Shown here: one piece after another, positions 45,858-55,368 of the stretch
How the letters are laid out: every line of letters begins with the position of its first letter
Numbering within the stretch: the stretch's first letter is position 1
Assembly: GCF_009674825.1 (NCBI RefSeq)
Contig: NZ_WKJH01000002.1
Location: 248,001-312,000, forward strand
Reading direction: 5' to 3'
DNA from: Maribacter luteus
Lineage (GTDB): Bacteria > Bacteroidota > Bacteroidia > Flavobacteriales > Flavobacteriaceae
DNA: 64,000 bases
The notes under the pieces: model-generated
The model's input: the letters and a program-made list of their open reading frames with translations, nothing else
Told to the model about the DNA's origin: nothing
Databases searched by the model: none
Made by a program: the position numbers and the translations under genes

Positions 45858-48257
45858 ATGGTTGCTAAACTCACACAAGGCTTTTGGGCTAAGGTTGCCC
45901 GAATAATTTTAAGGAATAGGATATTAATCCTTTTTTTGGTCGCTGCGGTAACCTTCTTTTTGGCCATGCAGTGGGACAATATGCGCTTCAGCAATTCCCA
46001 AGCCAACCTATTGCCGGATGACCATCCGGTAAATCTGGAATATCAAAAATTCTTGCATCAATTTGGAGAGGAAGGCAATGCGGTAGTATTCGCGGTAAAA
46101 GACAGTGCCCTATACTCTCCTACTAATTTCAATAGATGGAATAAGCTCAGTAAACAACTCGGTGCTTTTCCTGAAGTGGATTTTGTAATCTCCACCGATA
46201 ATCTTCAGGAACTGGTAAAAGACAAAGAGAATAAAAATTTCATCTTTGAGCCCTTGATCAAAGGCGCAATCAATACCCAAAAAGATGTTGACACGGTCAT
46301 TAACCACCTGTTCAATGACCTACCTTTCTATGAAAACCTTTTATTCAATAAGGAAAGCAGAACTATTAGAACGGTAATGTATCTGGATAAGGATATTGTG
46401 AACACATCTGTACGGAAAGACTTTATCCTTGAAGACCTTACACATTTAATCGATAGTTTCGAAGAGGAAACCGGACTTGACGTTAGAATATCTGGAATGC
46501 CCTACATACGAACTCTGAATTCCCAGAATATTATTGATGAGATCGGTAAATTCATCTTAGCTGCACTTGGTGTAACCTCTTTGATATTCTTTTTCTTTTT
46601 CAGAAGTTTCCGGGCGACCCTTATTTCCATGTTCGTTGTAATCATAGGTGTAATGTGGGCTTTTGGGATTTTAGGTTTACTACAGTACGAAATAACGGTA
46701 CTTACCGCCTTGATCCCCCCTTTGATCATTGTAATCGGGATCCCCAACTGTATATTCCTTATAAACAAATACCAACAAGAAGTAAAAAAGCACGGGAACC
46801 AAGCCCTGTCTTTACAACGGGTCATATCAAAAGTCGGGAATGCCACTTTAATGACCAATATTACGACAGCATCCGGTTTTGCTACCTTTATCATAACCGA
46901 TAGTAAATTGCTTAAGGAATTCGGTATTGTAGCCTCAATAAACATTTTAGGCATTTTTGTACTATCCTTGTTGATCATACCGATCATTTACAGTTTCATG
47001 TCCTTACCCAAAACAAAACATCTGAAACATTTAAACAAAAAATGGATCGATGCATTTGTAAATTGGATGGAACATATTGTTCGGAACAAGCGAATTACCG
47101 TTTATGTAACTTCCATAGTATTGTTGGTAGTAAGCATTATCGGTATTTATCAGATAGAAATATCGGGAAGCCCAATTGAAGACATGCCAAAAAAAGCCGG
47201 ATTCTTTAAGGATATCCGTTTTTTTGAACAGGAATTCGATGGCATTATGCCAGTGGAAATCGTAGTTGACACCAAAAGACCAAAAGGAGTCTTAAAACCC
47301 GCTACCCTTAAACGAATGGATCGCTTGAGTACGGAAATCGATGATATTCCCGAATTATCAAAACCGGTATCCGTTGTTAATTTAGTAAAATACTCAAAAC
47401 AGGCATTTTACAACGGTATTCCCAAATACTATCAACTACCTACTACACAAGAGAATAGTTTCATCATGGATATGGCCCGTAAATCATCCACTGATGGAAA
47501 TCTTTTAAAGAGCTTTGTAGATAGTACAGGGCAAACAGCACGCATCACCACCTTCATGAAAGACGTTAAGACCGAGCGCATGGAAGGTATTGAAGCCCAC
47601 TTATTAGAGGATATCGCGAAAATATTCCCCTCTGAAAGATATAATGTGTATATGACAGGTAGTGCACTTTTATTCCTAAAAGGCACAAAATACTTGGTAA
47701 AGAACCTTGTAATTTCCCTAGCATTTGCCATTTTCCTTATCGCATTGTTCATGGCCTTCCTTTTCCGGTCCTTCAAAATGATCATTATCTCCTTGATTCC
47801 GAACTTACTACCACTGGTTATAACAGCAGGTGTTATGGGGTTCGTTGGCGTACCTATAAAACCTTCCACTATTTTGGTATTCAGTATCGCTTTTGGGATT
47901 TCGGTCGATGACACGATTCACTTTCTGGCCAAATACCGGCAAGAACTTGCAACACATCGTTGGCAGATAAAAAAATCGGTTTACGCGGCATTAAGGGAAA
48001 CCGGAGTTAGCATGTTCTATACCTCCATAGTTCTCTTTTTCGGATTTTCAGTTTTTGTCATATCCAATTTCGGAGGCACCGTTGCATTAGGTTCATTGGT
48101 TTCCGCAACATTATTATTCGCCATGCTTGCCAATTTAATACTATTACCTTCTTTATTATTATCATTAGAACGCAGTATTGCGAACAAAGAGGTGCTTAAA
48201 AAACCACAGATAGACATTCTCCCCATAGAAGAGGACAACATAAAGGATTTGGACTGA
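45858..48257 (+). CDS. MMPL/RND-type exporter
   Basis: Inner-membrane transporter of the RND superfamily, MMPL (HAE3-like) branch. The 799 residues show the duplicated plan. TM1 (RILILFLVAAVTFFLAM) is followed by a periplasmic loop of about 180 residues, then a five-helix block (about 230-385). The pattern then repeats with TM7 (TVYVTSIVLLVVSIIGI), a second loop (about 430-620) and another five-helix block containing FSIAFGISVDDTIHFLAKY, whose aspartates fit the proton-relay position. A hydrophilic tail closes the protein. Substrates in this branch are often lipids or hopanoids; none can be assigned here. Monocistronic. Confidence 0.85.
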   Translation: MVAKLTQGFWAKVARIILRNRILILFLVAAVTFFLAMQWDNMRFSNSQANLLPDDHPVNLEYQKFLHQFGEEGNAVVFAVKDSALYSPTNFNRWNKLSKQLGAFPEVDFVISTDNLQELVKDKENKNFIFEPLIKGAINTQKDVDTVINHLFNDLPFYENLLFNKESRTIRTVMYLDKDIVNTSVRKDFILEDLTHLIDSFEEETGLDVRISGMPYIRTLNSQNIIDEIGKFILAALGVTSLIFFFFFRSFRATLISMFVVIIGVMWAFGILGLLQYEITVLTALIPPLIIVIGIPNCIFLINKYQQEVKKHGNQALSLQRVISKVGNATLMTNITTASGFATFIITDSKLLKEFGIVASINILGIFVLSLLIIPIIYSFMSLPKTKHLKHLNKKWIDAFVNWMEHIVRNKRITVYVTSIVLLVVSIIGIYQIEISGSPIEDMPKKAGFFKDIRFFEQEFDGIMPVEIVVDTKRPKGVLKPATLKRMDRLSTEIDDIPELSKPVSVVNLVKYSKQAFYNGIPKYYQLPTTQENSFIMDMARKSSTDGNLLKSFVDSTGQTARITTFMKDVKTERMEGIEAHLLEDIAKIFPSERYNVYMTGSALLFLKGTKYLVKNLVISLAFAIFLIALFMAFLFRSFKMIIISLIPNLLPLVITAGVMGFVGVPIKPSTILVFSIAFGISVDDTIHFLAKYRQELATHRWQIKKSVYAALRETGVSMFYTSIVLFFGFSVFVISNFGGTVALGSLVSATLLFAMLANLILLPSLLLSLERSIANKEVLKKPQIDILPIEEDNIKDLD

Positions 48258-48411
48258 AACGTCTTTATGATCTTTCCGAATCAAGTGCAATAAAAATTAT
48301 TTGACTTTAGGTATAATTGCCTAAAACAAGCTTAAATGCATGCTGATTTCAGCAAAAAACCTTAATATTTTTTTAAATATTATAGAACTCGCTTCTTTTT
48401 GTCCAAAAGTC

Positions 48412-48419
48412 TATCTTTG
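48412..48419 (+). promoter_or_regulatory. -7 box of asnS
   Basis: TATCTTTG matches TAnnTTTG and lies 26 bases before the asnS ATG. A TTTTG occurs only 10 bases upstream, too near to be the -33 partner. Confidence 0.5.
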
Positions 48420-48445
48420 CCCTTTTAATTTTTATTTGATTTAAA

Positions 48446-49879
48446 ATGAAATCTTCAAGTGTAAAAGAACTACTTTCAATGGCTCCCAAGCTCCAGGAAG
48501 TAACCGTAAACGGATGGGTCAGAACTTTTAGAAGCAACAGGTTTATCGCCTTAAATGATGGATCTACGATAAATAACATACAGTGTGTTGTTGACTTTGA
48601 AAATTTCAGTGAAGACGTTTTAAAGCAAATCAATACCGGATCGGCCTTAAAAATTACCGGAACTTTGGTAGAAAGTCAAGGCAAGGGCCAGAATGTTGAA
48701 ATTCAGGTGACCGACATCTTCGTACACGGAAATGCAGATCCAGAACTATATCCGATCCAACCCAAAAAGCACTCATTGGAGTTTCTTCGGGAAAAAGCCC
48801 ATTTACGTATAAGGACCAATACATTTTCGGCCGTTATGCGTGTACGTTCGGCATTGGCATTTGCCATACATCAGTATTTTAGACAGAATGATTTCCATTA
48901 TTTTCATGCCCCGATAATTACAGGGTCAGATGCAGAAGGGGCAGGCGAAATGTTTAAAGTATCTACCTTGGACAGCAAAAATCCGCCTTTAACTGATGAC
49001 GGAGAGGTAAACTATAAAGAGGATTTCTTCGGTAAAGAGACCAATCTTACCGTTTCGGGACAATTGGAAGCCGAAACCTATGCCATGGCATTGGGCAAAG
49101 TATATACGTTTGGACCAACATTCAGGGCCGAAAACTCGAACACCTCTAGACACCTAGCGGAGTTTTGGATGATCGAACCGGAAATGGCCTTTTATGACCT
49201 TGACGCAAACATGGATTTGGCCGAGGATTTCATCAAAAATGTAATCAATTACGTTCTAGAACATTGTCAGGACGATTTACAGTTTTTGGAAAAAAGACTC
49301 CTTGATGAAGAAAAGTCAAAACCACAAGCCGAGCGCAGCGATATGGCATTGATAGAAAAATTGAAATTCATTTGTGAGAATAATTTCAGAAGGGTCTCTT
49401 ATACAGAAGCCATAGAAATCTTGAGAAACAGCAAACCGAATAAAAAGAAAAAATTCCAATTCACCATAGATGAATGGGGTGCCGACCTTCAAAGTGAACA
49501 CGAACGCTACCTTGTTGAAAAGCATTTTAAATGCCCTGTTATACTATTCGATTACCCGGCCAACATCAAAGCATTTTATATGCGATTGAACGAAGATGGC
49601 AAAACCGTAAGGGCAATGGACATCCTTTTCCCAGGTATAGGTGAAATAGTCGGAGGTTCTCAAAGGGAAGAACGCCTAGATGTATTACTTGATAAAATCA
49701 AAGCCTTAGGCATTGACGAAAAAGAGCTCTGGTGGTATCTTGATCTACGGAAATTTGGTTCTGCCGTACATAGCGGTTTTGGACTAGGCTTTGAACGGCT
49801 GGTGTTGTTCGCTACGGGTATGGGCAATATTCGAGATGTAATACCTTTTCCAAGAACACCGCAGAATGCGGAATTCTAA
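48446..49879 (+). CDS. asnS: Asparaginyl-tRNA synthetase
   Basis: Class IIb aminoacyl-tRNA synthetase charging tRNA-Asn. The 477 residues have an N-terminal OB fold ([20 protein letters not shown]) that reads the anticodon, and a catalytic domain. Motif 2 is [20 protein letters not shown], and motif 3 lies near the C-terminus ([15 protein letters not shown]). Asn rather than Asp specificity is suggested by overall similarity to AsnS ([10 protein letters not shown]-type segment [16 protein letters not shown]). It is 40 bases before rpoN. Confidence 0.96.
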   Translation: MKSSSVKELLSMAPKLQEVTVNGWVRTFRSNRFIALNDGSTINNIQCVVDFENFSEDVLKQINTGSALKITGTLVESQGKGQNVEIQVTDIFVHGNADPELYPIQPKKHSLEFLREKAHLRIRTNTFSAVMRVRSALAFAIHQYFRQNDFHYFHAPIITGSDAEGAGEMFKVSTLDSKNPPLTDDGEVNYKEDFFGKETNLTVSGQLEAETYAMALGKVYTFGPTFRAENSNTSRHLAEFWMIEPEMAFYDLDANMDLAEDFIKNVINYVLEHCQDDLQFLEKRLLDEEKSKPQAERSDMALIEKLKFICENNFRRVSYTEAIEILRNSKPNKKKKFQFTIDEWGADLQSEHERYLVEKHFKCPVILFDYPANIKAFYMRLNEDGKTVRAMDILFPGIGEIVGGSQREERLDVLLDKIKALGIDEKELWWYLDLRKFGSAVHSGFGLGFERLVLFATGMGNIRDVIPFPRTPQNAEF

Positions 49880-49919
49880 ATTGAAATCGTTAACTTTATA
49901 AGGCATACAAACAATATTT

Positions 49920-51377
49920 ATGCTCAAACAACACTTACAGTTCAAATTATCACAAAAACTTTCACCCCAACAAATTCAGTTGATGAAGTTGATTCAATTG
50001 CCTACGCAGGCCTTTGAACAACGTTTGAAACAAGAATTGGAAGAGAACCCTGCATTGGAGGGCGGTAAAGAAGAAAGTGATACCATCGAGGACGAATTCG
50101 ACGACCTCTATGAAAATGAATTGGATAGTGAGAATATAAGTACAGAGGATATCAATATAGACGAATACCTGAGTGATGACGAGATTCCCGATTATCGAAC
50201 CAAGGCCAACAACTATAGCGCCGATGACGATGAAAAGAGCGTCCCTTATGCAGCAGGTACTTCATTCAATCAATATTTATTGAACCAGCTGAACACCGTT
50301 TACCTGAGTGATGAAGAATGGGCCATTGCCGAATTCTTGGTAGGGAGTGTAGATGAAAGTGGTTATATAAGAAGGCCTTTGACCGACATTATGGACGATT
50401 TGGCTTTTACCCAAAATATTTACACCGATGAAAAGACCATAGAATCGGTTTTGAAGGTTGTACAGTCATTGGATCCTCCAGGAGTTGCAGCCAGGTCATT
50501 GGAAGAGTGTCTAATAATTCAATTGAAACGAAAGGAAATAAATGCCAATATTGAAATGGCCATTACCATATTGGAAAAATCCTTTGAGCAATTCACAAAA
50601 AAGCATTACAAAAAACTACTTCAAAAACATAATATTACCGAAGAAGAGCTTAAGGATGCCATCTCCGAAATTGAAAAATTAAACCCCAAACCAGGCGGGT
50701 CATATGCAGGTAACAACCGTATCGTAGAACATGTTGTTCCCGATTTTTCCATCAGGATCGTAGATGGTGAGTTGGAATTGACACTGAACGGCAGGAACGC
50801 TCCCGAATTGCATGTCTCCAAAGAATACAATAATATGCTCAAGGGATTCAAGGACTCTAAAGAAAAGTCAAAATCCCAAAAGGATACGGTCATGTTCATC
50901 AAACAGAAGTTAGATGCCGCGAAATGGTTTATTGATGCCATAAAACAAAGGCAACAGACTTTGTTCATAACCATGAGCGCCATAATGGAATACCAGAAAG
51001 AATACTTCCTGACCGGTGATGAACGAAATCTGAGACCTATGATCCTTAAAGATATCGCCGATGAAATTCATATGGACGTATCTACGGTTTCAAGGGTTGC
51101 CAACAGTAAATATGTTGACACTCCCTACGGCACCAAGTTAATCAAGGATTACTTTTCCGAATCCATGAAAAACGAGCAAGGCGAAGACGTATCTACCAAG
51201 GAAATTAAAAAAATCCTGGAAACCGTTATAGCGGATGAGGTAAAGAAAAAGCCTCTGACCGATGATAAATTAGCGGCGATATTAAAAGAAAAAGGCTATC
51301 CCATAGCTCGTAGAACGGTAGCCAAATACAGGGAACAACTAGGTATACCTGTAGCAAGGTTGCGTAAACAGATTTAA
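49920..51377 (+). CDS. rpoN: RNA polymerase sigma-54 factor
   Basis: Alternative sigma factor that needs AAA+ activators. The 485 residues show region I (LSQKLSPQQIQLMKLIQLP, leucine/glutamine-rich) and an acidic region II (about 45-105). The core-binding region spans about 110-290, followed by the helix-turn-helix (DVSTVSRVANSKYVDTPYG). The RpoN box ARRTVAKYREQLGIP, which contacts the -24 element, lies near the C-terminus. All regions are present, so it should be active. No activator gene is in the window. The stop overlaps the start of the next gene by one base. Confidence 0.96.
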   Translation: MLKQHLQFKLSQKLSPQQIQLMKLIQLPTQAFEQRLKQELEENPALEGGKEESDTIEDEFDDLYENELDSENISTEDINIDEYLSDDEIPDYRTKANNYSADDDEKSVPYAAGTSFNQYLLNQLNTVYLSDEEWAIAEFLVGSVDESGYIRRPLTDIMDDLAFTQNIYTDEKTIESVLKVVQSLDPPGVAARSLEECLIIQLKRKEINANIEMAITILEKSFEQFTKKHYKKLLQKHNITEEELKDAISEIEKLNPKPGGSYAGNNRIVEHVVPDFSIRIVDGELELTLNGRNAPELHVSKEYNNMLKGFKDSKEKSKSQKDTVMFIKQKLDAAKWFIDAIKQRQQTLFITMSAIMEYQKEYFLTGDERNLRPMILKDIADEIHMDVSTVSRVANSKYVDTPYGTKLIKDYFSESMKNEQGEDVSTKEIKKILETVIADEVKKKPLTDDKLAAILKEKGYPIARRTVAKYREQLGIPVARLRKQI

Positions 51378-51982
51378 TGAGACTTTTTCAAAAGGCGATA
51401 ACCAATATCTTTCACCCACTTTTTGTTCCAATTGCCGGGACCTTTGCCTATTTCATAATAACACCCAAATACAGTCCTTTAGAACTGCAAAGTGGCAATA
51501 TATTGCCCATTTTCATCCTTACGGTAATAATACCCATCATTACATTTCTTATTTTAAAGAATATCGGCTATGTACATTCGGTACAGTTACCTACTTTAAA
51601 GGAACGCAAGTACCCATTGATCATTAATCTTGTTCTCTTGTCAATGATCGTTTTTAAGGTAATTCCAAATAACTACGTCATTGAACTTTATTTCTATTTC
51701 GTTGGTCTCATCGGCGCAACCGTCGCTACGACCCTACTTTTATTTTTAAAGATAAAAAGCAGCATGCACCTTATGGGAATGGGCAGTTTGTTGATGTTCT
51801 TAATTAATCTCAGTATTCATTTTGAGATCAATATAACCATTGCCCTGAGTATATTCATACTCATTATCGGTCTCGTAGCCACATCAAGGCTATACTTTCA
51901 CGCCCACAGCAAATTAGAATTACTAATAGGCCTTACTATTGGTATCATTTCGCAACTATTGACCGTAAAATACTGGTTGTAA
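51377..51982 (+). CDS. Integral membrane protein, possibly PAP2-related
   Basis: A 201-residue protein with about six transmembrane helices and almost no soluble part. Near the C-terminus TSRLYFHAHSKLELLIG resembles the last block of PAP2 phosphatases (SR-x5-H-x3-D), but the other PAP2 motifs are not evident, so catalytic activity is doubtful. The start codon overlaps the rpoN stop (TAATG), so it is translated with rpoN. The function is unknown. Confidence 0.7.
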   Translation: MRLFQKAITNIFHPLFVPIAGTFAYFIITPKYSPLELQSGNILPIFILTVIIPIITFLILKNIGYVHSVQLPTLKERKYPLIINLVLLSMIVFKVIPNNYVIELYFYFVGLIGATVATTLLLFLKIKSSMHLMGMGSLLMFLINLSIHFEINITIALSIFILIIGLVATSRLYFHAHSKLELLIGLTIGIISQLLTVKYWL

Positions 51983-52127
51983 ACAAACTATATTTTTTTA
52001 ACCAATAACCGTCTTCTTGTACATTGGTTTTACAAAAAAGAAAATACAGTAAGTTCAGCTTTCAATAATGGAAATCGCTAAAGGAATTTTCTAAACGAAC
52101 CCTAAACCAAAGCCGTTAACACATTAT

Positions 52128-52742
52128 TTATTTGGTTTCGATTTCCGATAGCTTAAGGGGATATAAAGCCCGTATAGACTCTATTTTGGCTTTAATGAGT
52201 ATTTTGGAGTCATCGGAAGTACCTGGTTGAACAAATTTTGTTTCTAAAACCGTATAATCTTCCCCATACAGACGCTGCGCCTCCCGATTTCTTAATTCAT
52301 TATAAGCCGCCATTAGTTTATCCTGTACCGCAATATAACTACTGTAATAGGCCTTTCTATCATAGGATAGTACAACAATGGCCCTAGAAGGATTATCTGA
52401 TGATATTATACTTCTATCACCCAAACAATAACCACAATATTCCGGATCATGCTTCGTCAATCCACCATTGTCCAAAAACCCTTTTACGGTTTCCTTTAAT
52501 TCGTCTAGCGCTGTTATCTGGCCATCAACCAACAAATCACCCTCTTCATTGATTATTACCCTTAAAATATTCTTTTCTTGCACGAGACCTATTTCAGATT
52601 CATCCTGGAGCTTAGGTAGCAATCTATCTATACCAGAATCTGAATGAATTGTCGTTGTTACCAAGAAAAAAATCAAAATCAAAAAGGCGATATCCGCCAT
52701 TGATCCGGCATTAACTTTTGAAAAATTGGTCTTCTTTCCCAT
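52128..52742 (-). CDS. ExbD/TolR family protein (third paralogue, CxYC loop)
   Basis: Periplasmic-facing component of an ExbB/ExbD-type proton-driven energy transducer. The start at 52742 (MGKKTNFSKVNAGSMAD) aligns with the paralogue at 54291-54899; the frame extends eight codons further to 52766. After the single helix (IAFLILIFFLVTTTI) with the proton-relay aspartate in SMADIAFL, a long periplasmic domain follows with the motif YCGYC, then SSDNPSRAIVVL and NELRNREAQRLYGEDY. The last blocks are almost shared with the other paralogue. It is separated from the main cluster by the PorT-like gene and a terminator. Confidence 0.85.
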   Translation of the reverse strand: MGKKTNFSKVNAGSMADIAFLILIFFLVTTTIHSDSGIDRLLPKLQDESEIGLVQEKNILRVIINEEGDLLVDGQITALDELKETVKGFLDNGGLTKHDPEYCGYCLGDRSIISSDNPSRAIVVLSYDRKAYYSSYIAVQDKLMAAYNELRNREAQRLYGEDYTVLETKFVQPGTSDDSKILIKAKIESIRALYPLKLSEIETK

Positions 52743-52882
52743 AATACTTTGTGTTGGTTTCGTCATAAAACCATAGTAAAGTATAATTTGTATAGTAAGA
52801 AACCCTTGGGAAGGTAACTAAGTCAAGTGAAATCAACCATCCTTGACCGTAATTACTTTAAAAGAATCAAAATGCATGCCAA

Positions 52883-53593
52883 TTATAAAATGTAAAAAAT
52901 CAACCCTATGCGCAGGGGTTGTAGATCAAGACTTTCCGAATCAACGAAAGCACCGTCCTCTAGAAGATTACTTAACGCATAATAAACATGTATATTGAAG
53001 GTATTATAACCGACATTTAGCATAAGGCCATACTGGAACTTCCTTATATCCGGATTTTCAAAAGATGATTTATCAGATGAAGTGACCAGTTTAGATCTTC
53101 CTCCAAAAATATATCCGAATTTCATACCCGCATAGATCCTTGTAAATTTATAAACATTGGGGGAGGAATTTCTCCATCTAAATTCCAAGGGAACCTCAAG
53201 TAGATGTGTTTCGAATTTATTCCTTTTTACGGTAACCTCGTTCCCATCTAGGGTAATGACATCCTCATCTATGATACTATATTCAACACCTTCAGATGTC
53301 TCCGATGCCCATAAGTTGGAATAGTAAGAATTTATCGCATAACCTAGACCTAGACCTATTGCGAAAGTCCGATTGGAATTTACGGGTATATCTTTGATAA
53401 AACCACCTTGTAAACCGTATGATAAATTTCGCTGTGTAAAATCGGTAGGTTTATTCAAAAGCGAATTATAGGTGATTCCTAAATAGAACTGATCTTCAAG
53501 ATATTTTAAATCCATATGATCAGATTGCCTGTCGTTCTGAGCAAGGATACTCAAATTAGTCAAAAGAATGAAGCCAAAAAGCAACTGTTTCAT
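52883..53593 (-). CDS. PorT-like outer-membrane beta-barrel protein
   Basis: A 236-residue exported protein: signal MKQLLFGFILLTNLSILAQ, then an eight- to ten-strand barrel pattern. Blocks such as YLEDQFYLGITYNSL, LLEVPLEFRWRNSSP and YKFTRIYAGMKFGY, with the ending RIGLIFYIL, resemble the PorT family of flavobacteria. P. gingivalis PorT is a component of the type IX secretion system. Whether this copy is the T9SS component or a paralogue cannot be settled without a family tree. It lies between two ExbD-containing units. Confidence 0.65.
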   Translation of the reverse strand: MKQLLFGFILLTNLSILAQNDRQSDHMDLKYLEDQFYLGITYNSLLNKPTDFTQRNLSYGLQGGFIKDIPVNSNRTFAIGLGLGYAINSYYSNLWASETSEGVEYSIIDEDVITLDGNEVTVKRNKFETHLLEVPLEFRWRNSSPNVYKFTRIYAGMKFGYIFGGRSKLVTSSDKSSFENPDIRKFQYGLMLNVGYNTFNIHVYYALSNLLEDGAFVDSESLDLQPLRIGLIFYIL

Positions 53594-53733
53594 ATATCTA
53601 AGTACTATATCTTTATTCAGGAACTAATGTTAGTGATATATAAGAAGGAGGTTAAACAATAAATTGTTGCATATTCACAGATACAATAGAATAACCGTAC
53701 AAACCCTCAAATGAAAACTAAAAATAATGAAAT

Positions 53734-53769
53734 AAAAAACGCCCTGATAATTTTATCAGGGCGTTTTTT
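53734..53769 (-). terminator. Terminator of the exbB-exbD operon
   Basis: AAAAAACGCCCTGATAA/TTATCAGGGCGTTTTTT (17 bp) encloses two bases, 19 bases after the stop of the last exbD gene. The left A-run gives the T-run on the minus strand. Confidence 0.92.
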
Positions 53770-53788
53770 AAGTTTGAAATGATATTGT

Positions 53789-54271
53789 TTACTGTAAATT
53801 TCTAAATGCATCACCTTCATAAGTGGTGTAGTTCACCTTAAGTGCATTCACTTTACGTAACTCCTGCTTAATGTCGGATATTAATCCCATATTGGCATTT
53901 TTATCAACTTTTAAAGCAGTTGTCAAAACATTTTGTAATTCCTGTGACTTTTTAGCTCTCTCTGACAAGATGTAATCACCCACCTCAGAAGGACTAGCGA
54001 ATTTATCATTCAATTGAATCTTTGGCTCAGAACCAAAAACCTTTTGAAATTCCTGTGTTGGTTTACCAACATAGATATAAATAACACGATCTTTCTTTTC
54101 TAGCTTTTTAACTTCACTAGCGTTTGGGAGTACATTCTCAACTTTAAGCGAACTATCTTTCATTACGGTAACCGTCATGAAGAAGAATAACAACATAAAC
54201 ACGATATCCGGTAAAGATGCCGTAGATACTGGTGGCAGTTCGCCACTTTTTTTCTTACTAAATTTAGACAT
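53789..54271 (-). CDS. exbD: ExbD/TolR family protein (short form)
   Basis: The 160 residues have an N-terminal cytoplasmic stretch (MSKFSKKKSGELPPV), one helix with the conserved proton-relay aspartate (ASLPDIVFMLLFFFMTVTVM) and a compact periplasmic domain. It lacks the CxYC loop of the two longer paralogues, so it is a distinct subtype. It may pair with the longer ExbD in one complex, as two different ExbD genes next to one ExbB are usual in Bacteroidota. It follows the long exbD by 19 bases. Confidence 0.9.
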   Translation of the reverse strand: MSKFSKKKSGELPPVSTASLPDIVFMLLFFFMTVTVMKDSSLKVENVLPNASEVKKLEKKDRVIYIYVGKPTQEFQKVFGSEPKIQLNDKFASPSEVGDYILSERAKKSQELQNVLTTALKVDKNANMGLISDIKQELRKVNALKVNYTTYEGDAFRNLQ

Positions 54272-54290
54272 AGCTTCTCTTTAGATATTA

Positions 54291-54899
54291 TTAATTCGCG
54301 GTAGAGGTTTCAGCTTCAGACAATTTCTGTGGAAACAGATCTTGTATTTTCTTCACTTTCTCCTTAAGTTCGTCCTTAACGCTTTGAGCTGTTTCAGGAT
54401 TTAGATACTCAGCTTCCATATCGGTAAATTTTCTACCGTACAAGCGCTGCGCTTCCCTATTCCTCAAATCATTGTAGGCACCGACCAATTCATTTTGAAC
54501 AGTGATATAGGTACCATATTTAGTCTCCCTATCATTCTTCAATGATATAATCGCCTTAGTTGGATTATCCGATGACTCAGTGTTCTTTTTCCCTTTGCAA
54601 TAACTACAGGTACCATCCCCACCATTATCCAAAAAAGCCATAGCCTTAGCCCTTAGGTTTTTTAGATCTGTCAATTCCTCATCGGCCAACAATTGACCAT
54701 TCTTGTTAATATTGACCTGAAATATATTCTTCTGTTTAATAATAACATCGGAATCAGGCGGCTCAATCGGTGGTAACATACGATCCAAACCTGCATCTGT
54801 CTCAATGGTTGTAGTAACCAAGAAAAAGATCAATAGTAAGAAAGCTATGTCGGCCATAGATCCAGCATTCACCTCAGGTGCTCCTCCTCGTCTAGCCAT
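54291..54899 (-). CDS. exbD: ExbD/TolR family protein (long form, CxYC loop)
   Basis: A 202-residue protein with a short cytoplasmic start (MARRGGAPEVNAG), one helix with aspartate in SMADIAFLLLIFF, and a long periplasmic region containing CSYCKGKK, SSDNPTKAIISL and NDLRNREAQRLYGRKF. It is very similar over its whole length to the paralogue at 52128-52742. The paired cysteines suggest a disulfide or a metal site. Middle gene of exbB-(membrane protein)-exbD-exbD. Confidence 0.92.
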   Translation of the reverse strand: MARRGGAPEVNAGSMADIAFLLLIFFLVTTTIETDAGLDRMLPPIEPPDSDVIIKQKNIFQVNINKNGQLLADEELTDLKNLRAKAMAFLDNGGDGTCSYCKGKKNTESSDNPTKAIISLKNDRETKYGTYITVQNELVGAYNDLRNREAQRLYGRKFTDMEAEYLNPETAQSVKDELKEKVKKIQDLFPQKLSEAETSTAN

Positions 54900-54912
54900 A
54901 GTTTATAATATT

Positions 54913-55344
54913 TTATTTACTGAACATTCTTTTTATCCCTGGCAATACAATTGCCACAACAGCTACTACGGTAAGGATAAAGAAGACATTAAGTCCCATT
55001 CCTATTTTCTTCACTGTACTTTCATCTGACATTGCCATATAATCATCAGCTACGTCTGTTCCGCTAGCCAACACATAGGATATAACAACAACCAAAAGAA
55101 AACCACCAATCACGAACAAGGTCTTTTTAAGGCCTGCAGGATTAGCAAAAAGGTTTTTCAATGTGAACACCAAACTAGCGACTACAGCAATACCCAATAG
55201 AAGGTAAGTAATCATGAACATGGCGTTCATCGCCCCACTTTGGGCTGCTTCTGCAACTGGCATATCCTTCTCTGGCAACAAATACCAGAGTATAGCGGAA
55301 ATAACGCCAATTATCAACAAAAATAATTTTAAAAATTTATGCAT
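54913..55344 (-). CDS. Small membrane protein in the exbB-exbD operon
   Basis: A 143-residue hydrophobic protein with about four transmembrane helices (residues 4-22, 42-62, 75-95, 118-137) and short loops. No domain is recognised. It lies between exbB (24 bases) and exbD (13 bases), which suggests a part in the transducer complex or its assembly (inference only). Confidence 0.75.
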   Translation of the reverse strand: MHKFLKLFLLIIGVISAILWYLLPEKDMPVAEAAQSGAMNAMFMITYLLLGIAVVASLVFTLKNLFANPAGLKKTLFVIGGFLLVVVISYVLASGTDVADDYMAMSDESTVKKIGMGLNVFFILTVVAVVAIVLPGIKRMFSK

Positions 55345-55368
55345 GATACTATTTGTATTAAGTCCTAC

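Noticed and set aside
52000-52029. AACCAAT/ATTGGTT inverted repeat after the rpoN unit as a terminator
   Set aside because: Short 7-bp stem with a 16-base loop and no T-run; too weak to call.
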